DNA of 64,000 bases from Ferrovibrio sp. (GTDB lineage: Bacteria > Pseudomonadota > Alphaproteobacteria > Ferrovibrionales > Ferrovibrionaceae): positions 951,001 through 1,015,000 of the forward strand of contig JAGOQS010000001.1 in NCBI GenBank assembly GCA_017991315.1, written 5' to 3'. A program made the translations under genes and the position numbers. This document shows, one piece after another, positions 29,534-39,042 of the stretch. The notes below the pieces were generated by a model. The model had not been told where the DNA came from. It did no database searches and saw only the letters and a list, made by a program, of their open reading frames with translations. Each line of letters starts with the position of its first letter. Position 1 is the stretch's first letter.

Positions 29534-32500
29534 ATGGCCCACGCTGATTTTGTCCACCTCCGCGTCCACACCGCCTATTCGCTCACCGAAGGCGCCATCC
29601 GGGTGGAAAAGCTCGCCGATCTCTGCCTCAAGCACCGTATGCCGGCTGTGGCGATCACCGACACCAACAACCTGTTTGGTGCCCTGGAAGGCTCCAAGGC
29701 CCTGGCCGGCAAGGGCGTGCAGCCGATCATCGGCTGTCAGCTCAATGTCTCGCGCCTCGACCAGCAGGCCGGCGGCTTCGGCAAGGCGCTGAAGAAGCCC
29801 GACCCCGACCGCGTGGTGCTGCTGGCCCAGAATGCCGAGGGCTATGCCCATCTGATGAAGCTTTCCACCAAGGCCTATCTGGAAGTGCCACCGGGTGAGG
29901 CGCCGCAGGTGGCCTGGGAGGACCTGGAAGCTTGGAATGGCGGGCTTATCTGTCTATCGGGCGGCATTGATGGCCCGGTGGCGCGGTTGCTTGCCGATGG
30001 TCAGGCTGACGCGGCAAGGGTGGCCCTGCTGCGGCTGCGCGGGATTTTCGCCGATCGGCTCTATGTCGAGTTGCAGCGCCATGGCTGGGCGGCGGAAGCC
30101 CGCGCCGAGCCGGGCCTGCTCGATCTGGCCTATGAACTCAACATCCCGTTGGTCGCGACCAACGATTGCTATTTCGCCGACCAGGGCATGTATGAGGCGC
30201 ATGACGCTTTGCTCTGCATCGCGGAAGGCGCCTATGTCAGCCAGACCAACCGTCGCCGCGTCACGCCCGAACACCGCTTCAAGTCGGCCGAGGAAATGCG
30301 GGTGCTGTTCGCCGATCTGCCCGAGGCGATCGACAATACCCTGGTGATTGCGCGGCGCTGTGCCGTGAAGGCCGATGAGCGGGCGCCGATCCTGCCCAAC
30401 TTCGGCGATGGCTCCGGCGAGAGCGAAGCCGATACGCTGCGTCGCATGGCGCGTGAGGGCCTGGAAAAACGCCTGGTGCAGATCGGCGTTTCCGGCGACG
30501 CCGCCAAGCCCTATTGGGACCGCCTCGATTTCGAGTGCAACACTATCATCAACATGAAGTTCCCGGGCTACTTCCTGATCGTGGCCGACTTCATCCAGTG
30601 GTCGAAGCGCAATGGCGTCGCGGTGGGACCGGGCCGTGGTTCCGGCGCCGGCTCGGTGGTCGCCTGGGCGCTGACCATCACCGACCTTGATCCGCTCCGC
30701 TTCGGCCTGCTGTTCGAACGCTTCCTCAATCCGGAACGCGTCTCGATGCCTGACTTCGATATCGATTTTTGTCAGGAGCGGCGCGACGAAGTGATCCGCT
30801 ACGTGCAGCAGAAATATGGTGCTGCCAACGTCGCGCAGATCATCACCTTCGGAAAGCTGCAGGCGCGCGCCGCGCTCCGCGATGTCGGTCGCGTGCTGCA
30901 GTTGCCCTTGGGCCAGGTCGACCGTATCTGCAAACTGGTGCCGAACAACCCGGCCAACCCGGTGACGCTGGAACAGGCCATCACCCTGGAGCCACGCCTG
31001 CGCGAGGAACGCGACCGCGACGAGGCGGTGGCGCGCATGATCAACGTGGCGCTGAAACTGGAAGGCCTCTACCGCAACGCCTCGACCCATGCCGCCGGTG
31101 TGGTGATCGGCGACCGCCCGCTGGTGGAACTGGTGCCGCTCTACCGCGATCCCCATGCCAGCATGCCGGCGACGCAGTTCTCGATGAAATACGCCGAAGC
31201 CGCCGGCTTGGTGAAATTCGACTTCCTCGGCCTGAAAACCCTGGACGTGCTGGAAAAGGCCATCGAGCTGATCCGCAAGCGCGGCGTCGATATCAGCCTG
31301 GCGACGATACCATTGAGCGATAAACCGACCTTCGACCTGCTCGGGCGTGGCGATGCAGTCGGTGTGTTCCAGTTTGAAGGCAGCGGCATGCGCGACATGC
31401 TGCGTGGCATGAAGCCGGACGCCTTCGAGGACCTGATCGCGCTGGTGGCGCTCTATCGCCCCGGTCCGATGGAGAATATCCCGAGCTATATCCGCCGCAA
31501 GCACGGGCAGGAAACGCCCGACTACATGCACGAAAAGCTCAAGCCGGTGCTGGAGGAGACCTACGGCGTCATCATCTACCAGGAACAGGTGATGGAAATC
31601 GCCAAGATCCTGTCCGGCTATTCGCTCGGCGATGCTGATTTGCTGCGCCGTGCCATGGGCAAGAAGATCAAGGCCGAGATGGACGCGCAGAAGGAGCGCT
31701 TCGCCGAGGGCGCCAAGAAGAACGGCGTCGATCCGGGCCTGGCCGCCGAAATCTTCGAGCGTGTGGAAAAGTTCGCCGGCTACGGCTTCAACAAAAGCCA
31801 CGCGGCGGCCTATGCGCTGGTGGCCTGGCATACCGCCTATCTCAAGGCGAACTACCCGGTCGAGTTCCTGGCCGCGTCGATGACGCTCGATATCTCAAAC
31901 ACCGACAAGCTGAACGTGTTCCGTCAGGAATGTTCGCGTCAGGGCATCCCCTTGCTGCCGCCGGATATCAACCGCTCGGAGGTCGAGTTTGGCGTCGAGC
32001 AGCTTGCCGATGGCAAGGGCGCGATCCGCTATGCGCTGGCAGCCGTGCGCAATGTTGGCGCCGCCGCGATGGCGCAGGTGGTGGCGGCGCGCAAGGCCGG
32101 TGGTCCGTTCAAGAGCCTGTTCGACATGGCTAGCCGCGTCGATCCCGCGGCACTGAACAAGCGCATGCTGGAGAACCTGGCCAAGGCCGGCGCCTTCGAC
32201 GGGCTGGAGAAGAACCGCGCCAGAACCATGGCTGGCCTCGAAACCTTGATCCGCCATGCCCAGGTGAAAGCGGAGGAACGTGGCAGCAGTCAGGTTTCCA
32301 TGTTCGGTGGCGGTGGCCCGGCACAGGAACGCGAGCCGAAACTGGCCGATGTCGAGCCGTGGAATCCCATGGACCAGCTCGCCAAGGAATTCGAAGCCAT
32401 CGGCTTCTATCTCTCGGCGCATCCGTTGGATGCCTACCAGGCAACGCTCAACCGCGTCGGCGCCAAACGCCATGCTGAGATGATGAAGCTGCTGCATAGC

Positions 32501-32995
32501 GGCGAACAGGTGTTCAAGATCGCCGGCACCGTGGTGTCGCGCCAGGAGCGCACTTCGCAGAAGGGCAAGCGTTTCGCCTTTGTCGGCTGCTCGGATGCCA
32601 CCGGTATGTTCGAGATCATGGTATTCTCGGAAATCCTGGCGGCGCATCGCGAATGGCTGGAACCGGGCAAGAACCTGGTCTGGACCGTCAATGCCCGCAT
32701 CGAAGGCGAGCAGGCGCGCTTCACGGCGCAGAAGGTGGAGTTGCTCGACGATGTGGCGGCGCGCGCCGCTGCCGGCATTCGCATCGTGATCGAGAACGAG
32801 AAGCCGATCCCGCGTATCCAGGAATTGCTCGGCAAGGCTGGAAGGGGACGCGGCGAGGTGAGGCTCGGCATGCAACTCGTCACCGAGGAACTGATCGACG
32901 CCGATATCAAACTGCCTGCCACTTTCGCCGTGAACCCGCAACTGCGTGGCCAGATCCGCGTGCTGCCCGGCGTCGTGGAAGTCTACGACATATAA
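29534..32995 (+). CDS. dnaE: DNA polymerase III alpha subunit
   Basis: A 1153-residue replicative polymerase of the DnaE1 type. The N-terminal PHP domain starts with HLRVHTAYSLTEGAI. The polymerase catalytic aspartates are in PDFDIDFCQERRDEV near residues 406-420, after GPGRGSGAGSVVAW near 366-379. The helix-hairpin-helix region is KFAGYGFNKSHAAAYALVAWHTAYLKANYP, and an OB-fold (FKIAGTVVSRQERTSQKGKRFAFV) lies near 995-1018. Length is normal. It is downstream of an accessory block; in many relatives it directly follows lolD. Confidence 0.97.
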   Translation: MAHADFVHLRVHTAYSLTEGAIRVEKLADLCLKHRMPAVAITDTNNLFGALEGSKALAGKGVQPIIGCQLNVSRLDQQAGGFGKALKKPDPDRVVLLAQNAEGYAHLMKLSTKAYLEVPPGEAPQVAWEDLEAWNGGLICLSGGIDGPVARLLADGQADAARVALLRLRGIFADRLYVELQRHGWAAEARAEPGLLDLAYELNIPLVATNDCYFADQGMYEAHDALLCIAEGAYVSQTNRRRVTPEHRFKSAEEMRVLFADLPEAIDNTLVIARRCAVKADERAPILPNFGDGSGESEADTLRRMAREGLEKRLVQIGVSGDAAKPYWDRLDFECNTIINMKFPGYFLIVADFIQWSKRNGVAVGPGRGSGAGSVVAWALTITDLDPLRFGLLFERFLNPERVSMPDFDIDFCQERRDEVIRYVQQKYGAANVAQIITFGKLQARAALRDVGRVLQLPLGQVDRICKLVPNNPANPVTLEQAITLEPRLREERDRDEAVARMINVALKLEGLYRNASTHAAGVVIGDRPLVELVPLYRDPHASMPATQFSMKYAEAAGLVKFDFLGLKTLDVLEKAIELIRKRGVDISLATIPLSDKPTFDLLGRGDAVGVFQFEGSGMRDMLRGMKPDAFEDLIALVALYRPGPMENIPSYIRRKHGQETPDYMHEKLKPVLEETYGVIIYQEQVMEIAKILSGYSLGDADLLRRAMGKKIKAEMDAQKERFAEGAKKNGVDPGLAAEIFERVEKFAGYGFNKSHAAAYALVAWHTAYLKANYPVEFLAASMTLDISNTDKLNVFRQECSRQGIPLLPPDINRSEVEFGVEQLADGKGAIRYALAAVRNVGAAAMAQVVAARKAGGPFKSLFDMASRVDPAALNKRMLENLAKAGAFDGLEKNRARTMAGLETLIRHAQVKAEERGSSQVSMFGGGGPAQEREPKLADVEPWNPMDQLAKEFEAIGFYLSAHPLDAYQATLNRVGAKRHAEMMKLLHSGEQVFKIAGTVVSRQERTSQKGKRFAFVGCSDATGMFEIMVFSEILAAHREWLEPGKNLVWTVNARIEGEQARFTAQKVELLDDVAARAAAGIRIVIENEKPIPRIQELLGKAGRGRGEVRLGMQLVTEELIDADIKLPATFAVNPQLRGQIRVLPGVVEVYDI

Positions 32996-33012
32996 GCCTA
33001 CGACATATAAGG
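32983..33012. repeat. 15-bp tandem duplication across the dnaE stop
   Basis: CTACGACATATAAG occurs at 32983-32996 and 32998-33011, a 15-base period. The first copy codes for the last residues (YDI) and the TAA stop of dnaE, the second repeats them without being translated. Confidence 0.85.
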
Positions 33013-33020
33013 TTTAAGCC

Positions 33021-35660
33021 ATGGACGCCCGTTTAGCCGAGACGCAGCAGCCCCAGACCATCCGCCGTGAGGATTACCGGCCACCGGATTTCCGTATCGC
33101 CACGGTCGATCTGGAATTTGATCTGTTGCCGCACACGACCAAGGTGAAGGCGACGCTTGGGGTCGAAGCGGCGCAGCCGGGCAAGCCGCTGGTGCTGGAT
33201 GGCGAGGCGCTGAAGCTGTTTGGCCTGGCCATTGATGGCCGCGCTCTGGTAGCCGACGAGTATGCCGTCACGCCGCATGGCCTGACGATCCATAATCCGC
33301 CGGCCAAGTTTACGCTGGTGATTGACACCGAGCTTGACCCCGCCGGCAACACGCAACTGACCGGGCTGTACCAGTCGAGCGGCAATTACTGCACGCAATG
33401 CGAGGCGCAGGGTTTCCGCCGCATTACCTATTTCCTCGACCGCCCGGATGTGATGTCGATCTACCGCGTCACCATCCGCGCCGAGAAGAAGTCCTGCCCG
33501 GTGCTGCTCTCCAACGGCAACCTGGTGGGGCAGGGAGAATTGCCCGATGGCCGGCATTACGCCGTATGGCATGATCCGCACAAGAAGCCCTGCTATCTCT
33601 TCGCCCTGGTGGCCGGCGACCTCGCCTGCAACGAGGACAGCTTCGTCACCCAATCGGGCCGCACAGTGGCGTTGCGCATCTTCACCGAACATGGCAAGGC
33701 GGCGCGGTCGGCCTATGCCATGGACGCGCTGAAACGTTCGATGCGCTGGGACGAAACCCGTTTCGGCCTGGAATACGATCTCGACCTGTTCAACATTGTG
33801 GCGGTCAGTGATTTCAACATGGGGGCGATGGAGAACAAGAGCCTCAATGTGTTCAACGACCGCTACATCCTGGCCGACCCCGATACCGCCACCGACGCCG
33901 ATTATGCCGGCATCGAGGCGGTGGTGGCACATGAGTATTTCCATAACTGGACCGGCAACCGCATCACCTGCCGCGACTGGTTCCAGTTGAGCCTCAAGGA
34001 AGGCCTGACGGTTTTCCGCGATCAGGAATTCTCTTCCGACATGCGTTCGCGCCCGGTGGCGCGCATCCAGGAAGTGCGGGCGCTGCGGGCGCGGCAATTT
34101 CCCGAGGATGCCGGGCCGCTGGCGCATCCGATCCGGCCGGATGCCTATATCGCCATCGACAATTTCTACACCGCGACGGTCTACGAAAAGGGCGCCGAGG
34201 TCATTCGCATGCTCCATACCCTGCTGGGCGAGGCCGGGTTCATGCAGGGCATGAAGCTCTACGTCGAGCGCCATGACGGCGAGGCGGCAACCTGCGACCA
34301 GTTTGTTGCGGCCATGGCCGATGCCAATGGCTTCGACGCCAGCCAATTCAAGCTGTGGTACGCCCAGGCCGGCACGCCGAGCCTGGAAGTCGCCGGGCAT
34401 TACGATGTCGCCAACGGCAGTTACGAACTCACCGTGGCGCAATCCTGCCCGCCGACGCCGGGCCAGCCGGTGAAACAGCCGATGCATATGCCGTTGAAGC
34501 TCGGCCTGCTCGATGCCCAGGGGCGCGATATGCCGCTGGTCCTTGAGGGCGGGGCAGCGCCGCTTGAAGGTGGCGTGCTTCATTTCCGTGCCGAGCGCCA
34601 GACTTTCCGCTTCAAGAATGTCGCAGCCCCCCAGGCGCTGTCGCTCAATCGCGGCTTCTCGGCGCCGGTGCTGATCAAGAATGAAAAGACTGGCGCCGAG
34701 CGCGCCTTCCTGATGGCACATGACAGCGATGCCTTCGCGCGCTGGGAGGCCGGGCAGCAATATGCCGCCGAGCTGCTGCTGCGTCGTGTGGCTGATGCCG
34801 GTGCGGCCTATGACCCGGCCTTCATTGATGCCGTCGGGCAGATTCTCAAGGATGGCGCATTGGAGCCGGCCTTCGCCGCCGAGGCCATCGTGCTGCCGTC
34901 CGAAGATTATATCGCCGACCAGATGGCGGTGGTGGATGTGGAGGCGATCTATGCCGCGCGCAAGGCATTGCGGCGCGAGATTGCCGGGGCGCATCGTGAT
35001 CTGCTGCTGAAGCTTTATGCTGCCAATAGCGTGACGGGCGTCTACAGCCCCGATGCGGCTTCGGCCGGCAAGCGCAGCCTGAAGAATGTGGCGCTTGGCT
35101 ATCTCAGTGAATTTGCCGCCGAGGACAAGGCGATCCTCAAGCTGGTAAGCGATCAGTTCGATGCCGCAGACAACATGACCGACCGCATGGCGGCGTTGCG
35201 CATCCTGGTCGACCTGGATGTGCCGGAGCGCGTGCGGGCGCTGGCCGCCTTCCATGACCGCTACAAGGATGATGCCCTGGTGCTCGACAAGTGGCTTTCC
35301 CTGCAGGCCATCTCGGTGCTGCCGGATACGCTCGAACAGGTGCGCAGCCTGCTCAAGCATCCGGCTTTCTCGATGACCAAGCCGAACAAGGTGCGCGCCC
35401 TGGTTGGCAGCTTCACCGCCAATGCCTTGCGCTACCATGCCGCCGATGGTTCGGGCTATGCCTTCCATGCCGAGCGCATGCTGGAACTGGACAAGCTCAA
35501 TCCGCAGGTGGCGGCGCGGCTGCTGGCACCCTTGGGCCGCTGGCGCCGCTTCGATGCCGGACGGCAAGCCAAGATGAAGGCAGAACTGGCGCGCGTGCTG
35601 GCGCAGCCGGGGCTGTCGCGCGAAACCTACGAGATCGCGTCCAAGTCGCTGGCTGAGTAA
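33021..35660 (+). CDS. pepN: aminopeptidase N (M1 family)
   Basis: An 879-residue zinc metallo-aminopeptidase that removes N-terminal residues from peptides in the cytoplasm. The substrate-binding GAMEN is at about residues 268-272 and the zinc motif HEYFHNWTGNRI at about 304-315, with the third zinc ligand glutamate in LKEGLTVFRDQEF near 327. The C-terminal helical domain is complete. No signal peptide. Its 3' end overlaps the tail of the convergent tetR gene by 34 bases. Confidence 0.96.
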   Translation: MDARLAETQQPQTIRREDYRPPDFRIATVDLEFDLLPHTTKVKATLGVEAAQPGKPLVLDGEALKLFGLAIDGRALVADEYAVTPHGLTIHNPPAKFTLVIDTELDPAGNTQLTGLYQSSGNYCTQCEAQGFRRITYFLDRPDVMSIYRVTIRAEKKSCPVLLSNGNLVGQGELPDGRHYAVWHDPHKKPCYLFALVAGDLACNEDSFVTQSGRTVALRIFTEHGKAARSAYAMDALKRSMRWDETRFGLEYDLDLFNIVAVSDFNMGAMENKSLNVFNDRYILADPDTATDADYAGIEAVVAHEYFHNWTGNRITCRDWFQLSLKEGLTVFRDQEFSSDMRSRPVARIQEVRALRARQFPEDAGPLAHPIRPDAYIAIDNFYTATVYEKGAEVIRMLHTLLGEAGFMQGMKLYVERHDGEAATCDQFVAAMADANGFDASQFKLWYAQAGTPSLEVAGHYDVANGSYELTVAQSCPPTPGQPVKQPMHMPLKLGLLDAQGRDMPLVLEGGAAPLEGGVLHFRAERQTFRFKNVAAPQALSLNRGFSAPVLIKNEKTGAERAFLMAHDSDAFARWEAGQQYAAELLLRRVADAGAAYDPAFIDAVGQILKDGALEPAFAAEAIVLPSEDYIADQMAVVDVEAIYAARKALRREIAGAHRDLLLKLYAANSVTGVYSPDAASAGKRSLKNVALGYLSEFAAEDKAILKLVSDQFDAADNMTDRMAALRILVDLDVPERVRALAAFHDRYKDDALVLDKWLSLQAISVLPDTLEQVRSLLKHPAFSMTKPNKVRALVGSFTANALRYHAADGSGYAFHAERMLELDKLNPQVAARLLAPLGRWRRFDAGRQAKMKAELARVLAQPGLSRETYEIASKSLAE

Positions 35661-36277
35661 GCAGCGAGGAAGACGCGCACGGCGCTGCTGACGCGGCGTT
35701 CGATTTCGGCTTCCGGCATGCCGCCGGGTTCCAGCTTGAGCAGGCGGCGGATGGTGTTGTGGCCGATCAACATGCCGAAGAACTGCTCGGCGGCGAGCCG
35801 GGTATCGGTAATGCTGAGCCGTCCGGCTTTTGCTTCGCGGCCGAGATAATCGGCGAGCCGCGCCAGGCCATTGCCGGGTCCATTGGCGTAGAAGGTCGGG
35901 CCGATGCTGGGGAATTGCGGCGCCGAATTGATCAGCAGGCGCTGAAAACTGGTCGAGCGTTCGGTGGTGAGGACGCGCAGATAGCTTTGCCCGAGCAGTT
36001 GCAACACCTCGCGCGGTCCGCTGCCGGGTGCGATATCGGCCAGCGGTGCGGTGATCGTGCCGGCGGTGGCCTGCACGATGGCGGCGAAGAGGTCGTCCTT
36101 GCCCTCGAACAGATTGTAGATGGTCTGGCGCGAGACCCCAGCTTCCGCTGCTATCGTCTCAAGCCCGATGCCATAGCCATGTTCCAGGAACAGTCGCCGC
36201 GCGGTTTCCAGGATCGCCTGGCGCTTCGCCGGATCGGCGGGGCGACCGCGCTTCGCTTTCGGCTTTAGGGCGGTCAA
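35627..36277 (-). CDS. TetR family regulator of the adjacent efflux pump
   Basis: A 216-residue repressor. The N-terminal helix-turn-helix reads ETIAAEAGVSRQTIYNLFEGKDDLF near residues 40-64, preceded by a basic arm (KPKAKRGRPADPAKRQ). The C-terminal domain matches the TetR_C_7/AefR-like type. It is the third gene of a minus-strand operon emrA-emrB-tetR, with an ATGA overlap to emrB. Its likely operator is the palindrome upstream of emrA. Confidence 0.9.
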   Translation of the reverse strand: MTALKPKAKRGRPADPAKRQAILETARRLFLEHGYGIGLETIAAEAGVSRQTIYNLFEGKDDLFAAIVQATAGTITAPLADIAPGSGPREVLQLLGQSYLRVLTTERSTSFQRLLINSAPQFPSIGPTFYANGPGNGLARLADYLGREAKAGRLSITDTRLAAEQFFGMLIGHNTIRRLLKLEPGGMPEAEIERRVSSAVRVFLAAYSASDLDAIS

Positions 36278-37848
36278 TGGCCACCCCCACCACTGCCAAC
36301 CAGGATCGGTCGCTTGGCAAAAGCGACGGCCAGGGCGGCGGCGGCGAACAGCAGGGTCAGCAGAAAGAAGCAGTCGCCGAAAGCCATGACATAGGCCTGC
36401 TGACTCACCTTGTTGCCGAGCAGCTTGGCCGCCAGCACGGTATCGTCGCTTTGCAGCGGCTGCGCCAATCTCACGCCCATATTGTCGATGTATTCCTGGA
36501 TTTCCCAGCGGCCGGGATTCACGGCCTCCACCAGTCGGTTCCAGTGCAGCGCGGTGCGGTCGATCATCACCGTGTTGATGCCGGCAAGCCCGAAGGCACC
36601 ACCGAGATTGCGCGTGAGGTTATAGAGCCCGCTGGCATTCTTCACTTCTTCGGCGGGCAGCGTGCCGAGCGAGATGACATTGATCGGCACGATGCAGAAC
36701 ATCAGTGCCGCGCCGCGCAGGATCTGCAGCACCAGCATTTCGTTGAACTGCCACTCGGCGGTGAGATGTGCCATGCTCCAAGTGGAAAGCGCCAGCAGGG
36801 TGAAGCCGAAGGCCAGTACCGGGCGCGGATCGACCTTTCGTGCCATGGCGCCGGCGATGGGCGCGGCCATGAATTGCACTAGGCCGGTGACAAACATGAT
36901 CTCGCCGATCTGCAGGCTGTTGAGGCCACGCACGCGGGCGAGGTAGAGCGGCATCAGGTAGACCAGGCCGTAGAGGCCAACGCCGATGGTGAGACTGAAC
37001 AGGCAGCCGGTGGCGAAATTGCGGTTGCGGAACGCCTTGAGGTCGACTACCGGGTTTTCGTGCGTAATCGTGCGCCAGAAGAACAGCACGCCGCCGATGG
37101 CGCAGGCGATGGCGAAGTTGCGGATCGTCTCGTCTGCCAGCCAGTCATGGCGCGGGCCTTCCTCGATCACGTATTCCAGGCTGCCGAGAAACAGGGCCAT
37201 GGCGGCGAGGCCGAGATAGTCGAAGCCCTCGAGCAGGCTGAAATCCGGCTTGTCGATATCCATGAAGCCCCAGACCAGCAGGCAGACGATGACGCCCGGC
37301 ACCACGTTGATCAGGAACAGCCAGTGCCACGACATGAGCTGCGTCAGGTAGCCGCCAAGCGTCGGGCCGATGGTGGGGGCCAGCGTGGCGACCAGGCCGA
37401 TCACCACCGTGGCGCTGGCCAAGCGCGAACGCGGAAAGATCAGGTAGACGGTGGCGAACACGGTGGGGATCATGGCGCCGCCGAGGAAGCCCTGCAGGGC
37501 GCGCATCACGATCATGGCTTCCAGGCTGTTGGCGAAAGCGCAGCCGATCGAGGCAATGGTGAAGCTGGCCGCCGATGCCACGAACAGCACGCGGGTGGAA
37601 AGCAGCCGCGACAGGTAGCCCGAGAACGGAATCATGATCACTTCAGCGATCAGATACGACGTCTGCACCCAGCTTATCTCGTCCGCCGATGCAGCCAGTC
37701 CGGCCTGAATCTCGCTCAAGGATGACGAGACGATCTGGATATCCAGGATCGCCATGAACATGCCCAGCACCATGGCGAAGTAGCCGATGCGCACACCGGC
37801 GCTCGGCATCTTCTCCGGGATGGTGATGGCTTCGGCAGCCGTGGCCAT
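36274..37848 (-). CDS. emrB: EmrB/QacA family MFS efflux transporter (DHA2, 14 TM)
   Basis: A 524-residue proton-driven drug exporter. Fourteen hydrophobic helices fit the DHA2 family. Motif D1 is seen as LDIQIVSSSLSEIQAGL near residues 35-51, and motif C as APTIGPTLGGYLTQLMSWHWLF near 155-176. It would form a tripartite pump with EmrA and an outer-membrane channel encoded elsewhere. It lies 28 bases after emrA. Confidence 0.92.
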   Translation of the reverse strand: MATAAEAITIPEKMPSAGVRIGYFAMVLGMFMAILDIQIVSSSLSEIQAGLAASADEISWVQTSYLIAEVIMIPFSGYLSRLLSTRVLFVASAASFTIASIGCAFANSLEAMIVMRALQGFLGGAMIPTVFATVYLIFPRSRLASATVVIGLVATLAPTIGPTLGGYLTQLMSWHWLFLINVVPGVIVCLLVWGFMDIDKPDFSLLEGFDYLGLAAMALFLGSLEYVIEEGPRHDWLADETIRNFAIACAIGGVLFFWRTITHENPVVDLKAFRNRNFATGCLFSLTIGVGLYGLVYLMPLYLARVRGLNSLQIGEIMFVTGLVQFMAAPIAGAMARKVDPRPVLAFGFTLLALSTWSMAHLTAEWQFNEMLVLQILRGAALMFCIVPINVISLGTLPAEEVKNASGLYNLTRNLGGAFGLAGINTVMIDRTALHWNRLVEAVNPGRWEIQEYIDNMGVRLAQPLQSDDTVLAAKLLGNKVSQQAYVMAFGDCFFLLTLLFAAAALAVAFAKRPILVGSGGGGH

Positions 37849-37876
37849 GGCCGGCCTCTTTTCCTTAACCGCGCCG

Positions 37877-38899
37877 TTAACCGCGACGGTCGATTTCGAC
37901 CAGCACCGACATGCCGGGCACCAGGAAGGGCAGGGCGGCGGCGTTATCGAGGGTGAGCTTCACCGGCACGCGCTGCACGATCTTGGTGAAATTGCCGGTG
38001 GCATTGTCAGGCGGCAGCAGGCTGAATTTGGCGCCACTCGCCGGCGCCAGGCTGTCGATGCGCGCCTTCAGCACCTGATCGGGATAGGCGTCCACCTTGA
38101 TCACGGCTTCCTGGCCGGGCTTCAGGCCTTTCAACTGCGTCTCCTTGAAATTCGCCACCACATAGATTTTGTCGGTCGGCACGATCACCATGAGCTGGAT
38201 ACCGGGCCGCACATATTGGCCGACCTGGGCGGTGCGGTTGCCGACCACGCCATCCACGGCGGCGCGCACCACGGCATTATCGAGATCGAGCTTTGCGATG
38301 GCGAGTTCGGCCTCGGCCTGGGCGATCATCGCCACGGCCTGCTCGCGGTTGGCCCGCAGCACCGCCACCTGGCTTTGCTGCAGCACGCGGCCGGCCTCGG
38401 CGCGGTCGGTGGCGGCCTTGGCCTTGCGCTGATCACTCAAGGCGGCTTCCAGCTTCTGGCCGGAGACATACTGGCCGGAGGCGAGGGCGTTATAGCGCTT
38501 CAGATCATCATCGGTGCGCTGCTGATCGGCGCGGCTGGAACGCAACTGTGCTTCGGCCTCGGCGATGGAGGCCTGCTGGCTGCCGAGCTGGCGGTCGATG
38601 ATGTCCAATGCCGCGCGCTTGGTCGCCACCACGGCTTCGGCCTGGGCGGTCTTGGCGCGGAAGTCGCTGTCGTCGATGCGGAACAGCACATCGCCAGCCT
38701 TCACCCGCTGGTTCTCGGCCACCTCCATCTTCTGGATGTAGCCGCTTACCTTGGCGGCGACCACGGTGATGTCGGCGCCGAGATAGGCGTTGTCGGTGCT
38801 TTCGATGAAACGGCCATGGCTCCACCAGCCCCAGCCGAAATAGCCGCCGCCGCCAAGCAGGGCGGCCAGGAACAGGGTCAGGATGATCTTCTTGCGCAT
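37877..38899 (-). CDS. emrA: EmrA-type membrane fusion protein
   Basis: A 340-residue HlyD-family periplasmic adaptor. It has one N-terminal helix (IILTLFLAALLGGGGYFGWGW, residues 4-24), the barrel-sandwich start STDNAYLGADITVVAAKVSGYI, a long coiled-coil hairpin near 90-200 rich in Ala, Glu and Arg, and a beta-barrel domain ending GMSVLVEIDRRG. ATG at 38899 is chosen; a GTG 87 bases upstream is in frame but would put the palindromic operator inside the coding region. No good Shine-Dalgarno is visible at either. Confidence 0.9.
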   Translation of the reverse strand: MRKKIILTLFLAALLGGGGYFGWGWWSHGRFIESTDNAYLGADITVVAAKVSGYIQKMEVAENQRVKAGDVLFRIDDSDFRAKTAQAEAVVATKRAALDIIDRQLGSQQASIAEAEAQLRSSRADQQRTDDDLKRYNALASGQYVSGQKLEAALSDQRKAKAATDRAEAGRVLQQSQVAVLRANREQAVAMIAQAEAELAIAKLDLDNAVVRAAVDGVVGNRTAQVGQYVRPGIQLMVIVPTDKIYVVANFKETQLKGLKPGQEAVIKVDAYPDQVLKARIDSLAPASGAKFSLLPPDNATGNFTKIVQRVPVKLTLDNAAALPFLVPGMSVLVEIDRRG

Positions 38900-38945
38900 G
38901 GGAATACCGGAAGTGCGGGTAGGGATGGCGGACAAGTAATATTCA

Positions 38946-38961
38946 TGGACAAGGTTGTCCA
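38946..38961. promoter_or_regulatory. 16-bp palindrome upstream of emrA, likely TetR operator
   Basis: TGGACAA-GG-TTGTCCA is a perfect inverted repeat 46 bases before the emrA start. A further half-site GGACAA is at 38930-38935. Size, symmetry and position suit the TetR protein encoded at the end of the same operon. Confidence 0.6.
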
Positions 38962-38971
38962 GAAAATACCC

Positions 38972-38987
38972 TGTGACGGGGGTCACA
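38972..38987. promoter_or_regulatory. TGTGA-N6-TCACA site, CRP/FNR family
   Basis: TGTGA (38972-38976), six bases, TCACA (38983-38987): an exact match to the CRP consensus. It lies between the divergent emrA and MFS genes, 55 bases before the MFS start and about 70 before the emrA start, so it could act on either. Confidence 0.5.
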
Positions 38988-39042
38988 AGCTAATGCCACC
39001 GCAAGAGCCGGATAGCCTGGCATCCCCGGCTGGCCTACACCG

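Noticed and set aside
33033..35567. 844-codon minus-strand frame opposite pepN
   Set aside because: Fully inside a complete M1 aminopeptidase gene; no ribosome site or domain.
38900..38986. Longer emrA start (GTG at 38986)
   Set aside because: It would place both a perfect operator-like palindrome and the CRP-type site at or within the coding start, and the added residues do not resemble EmrA.
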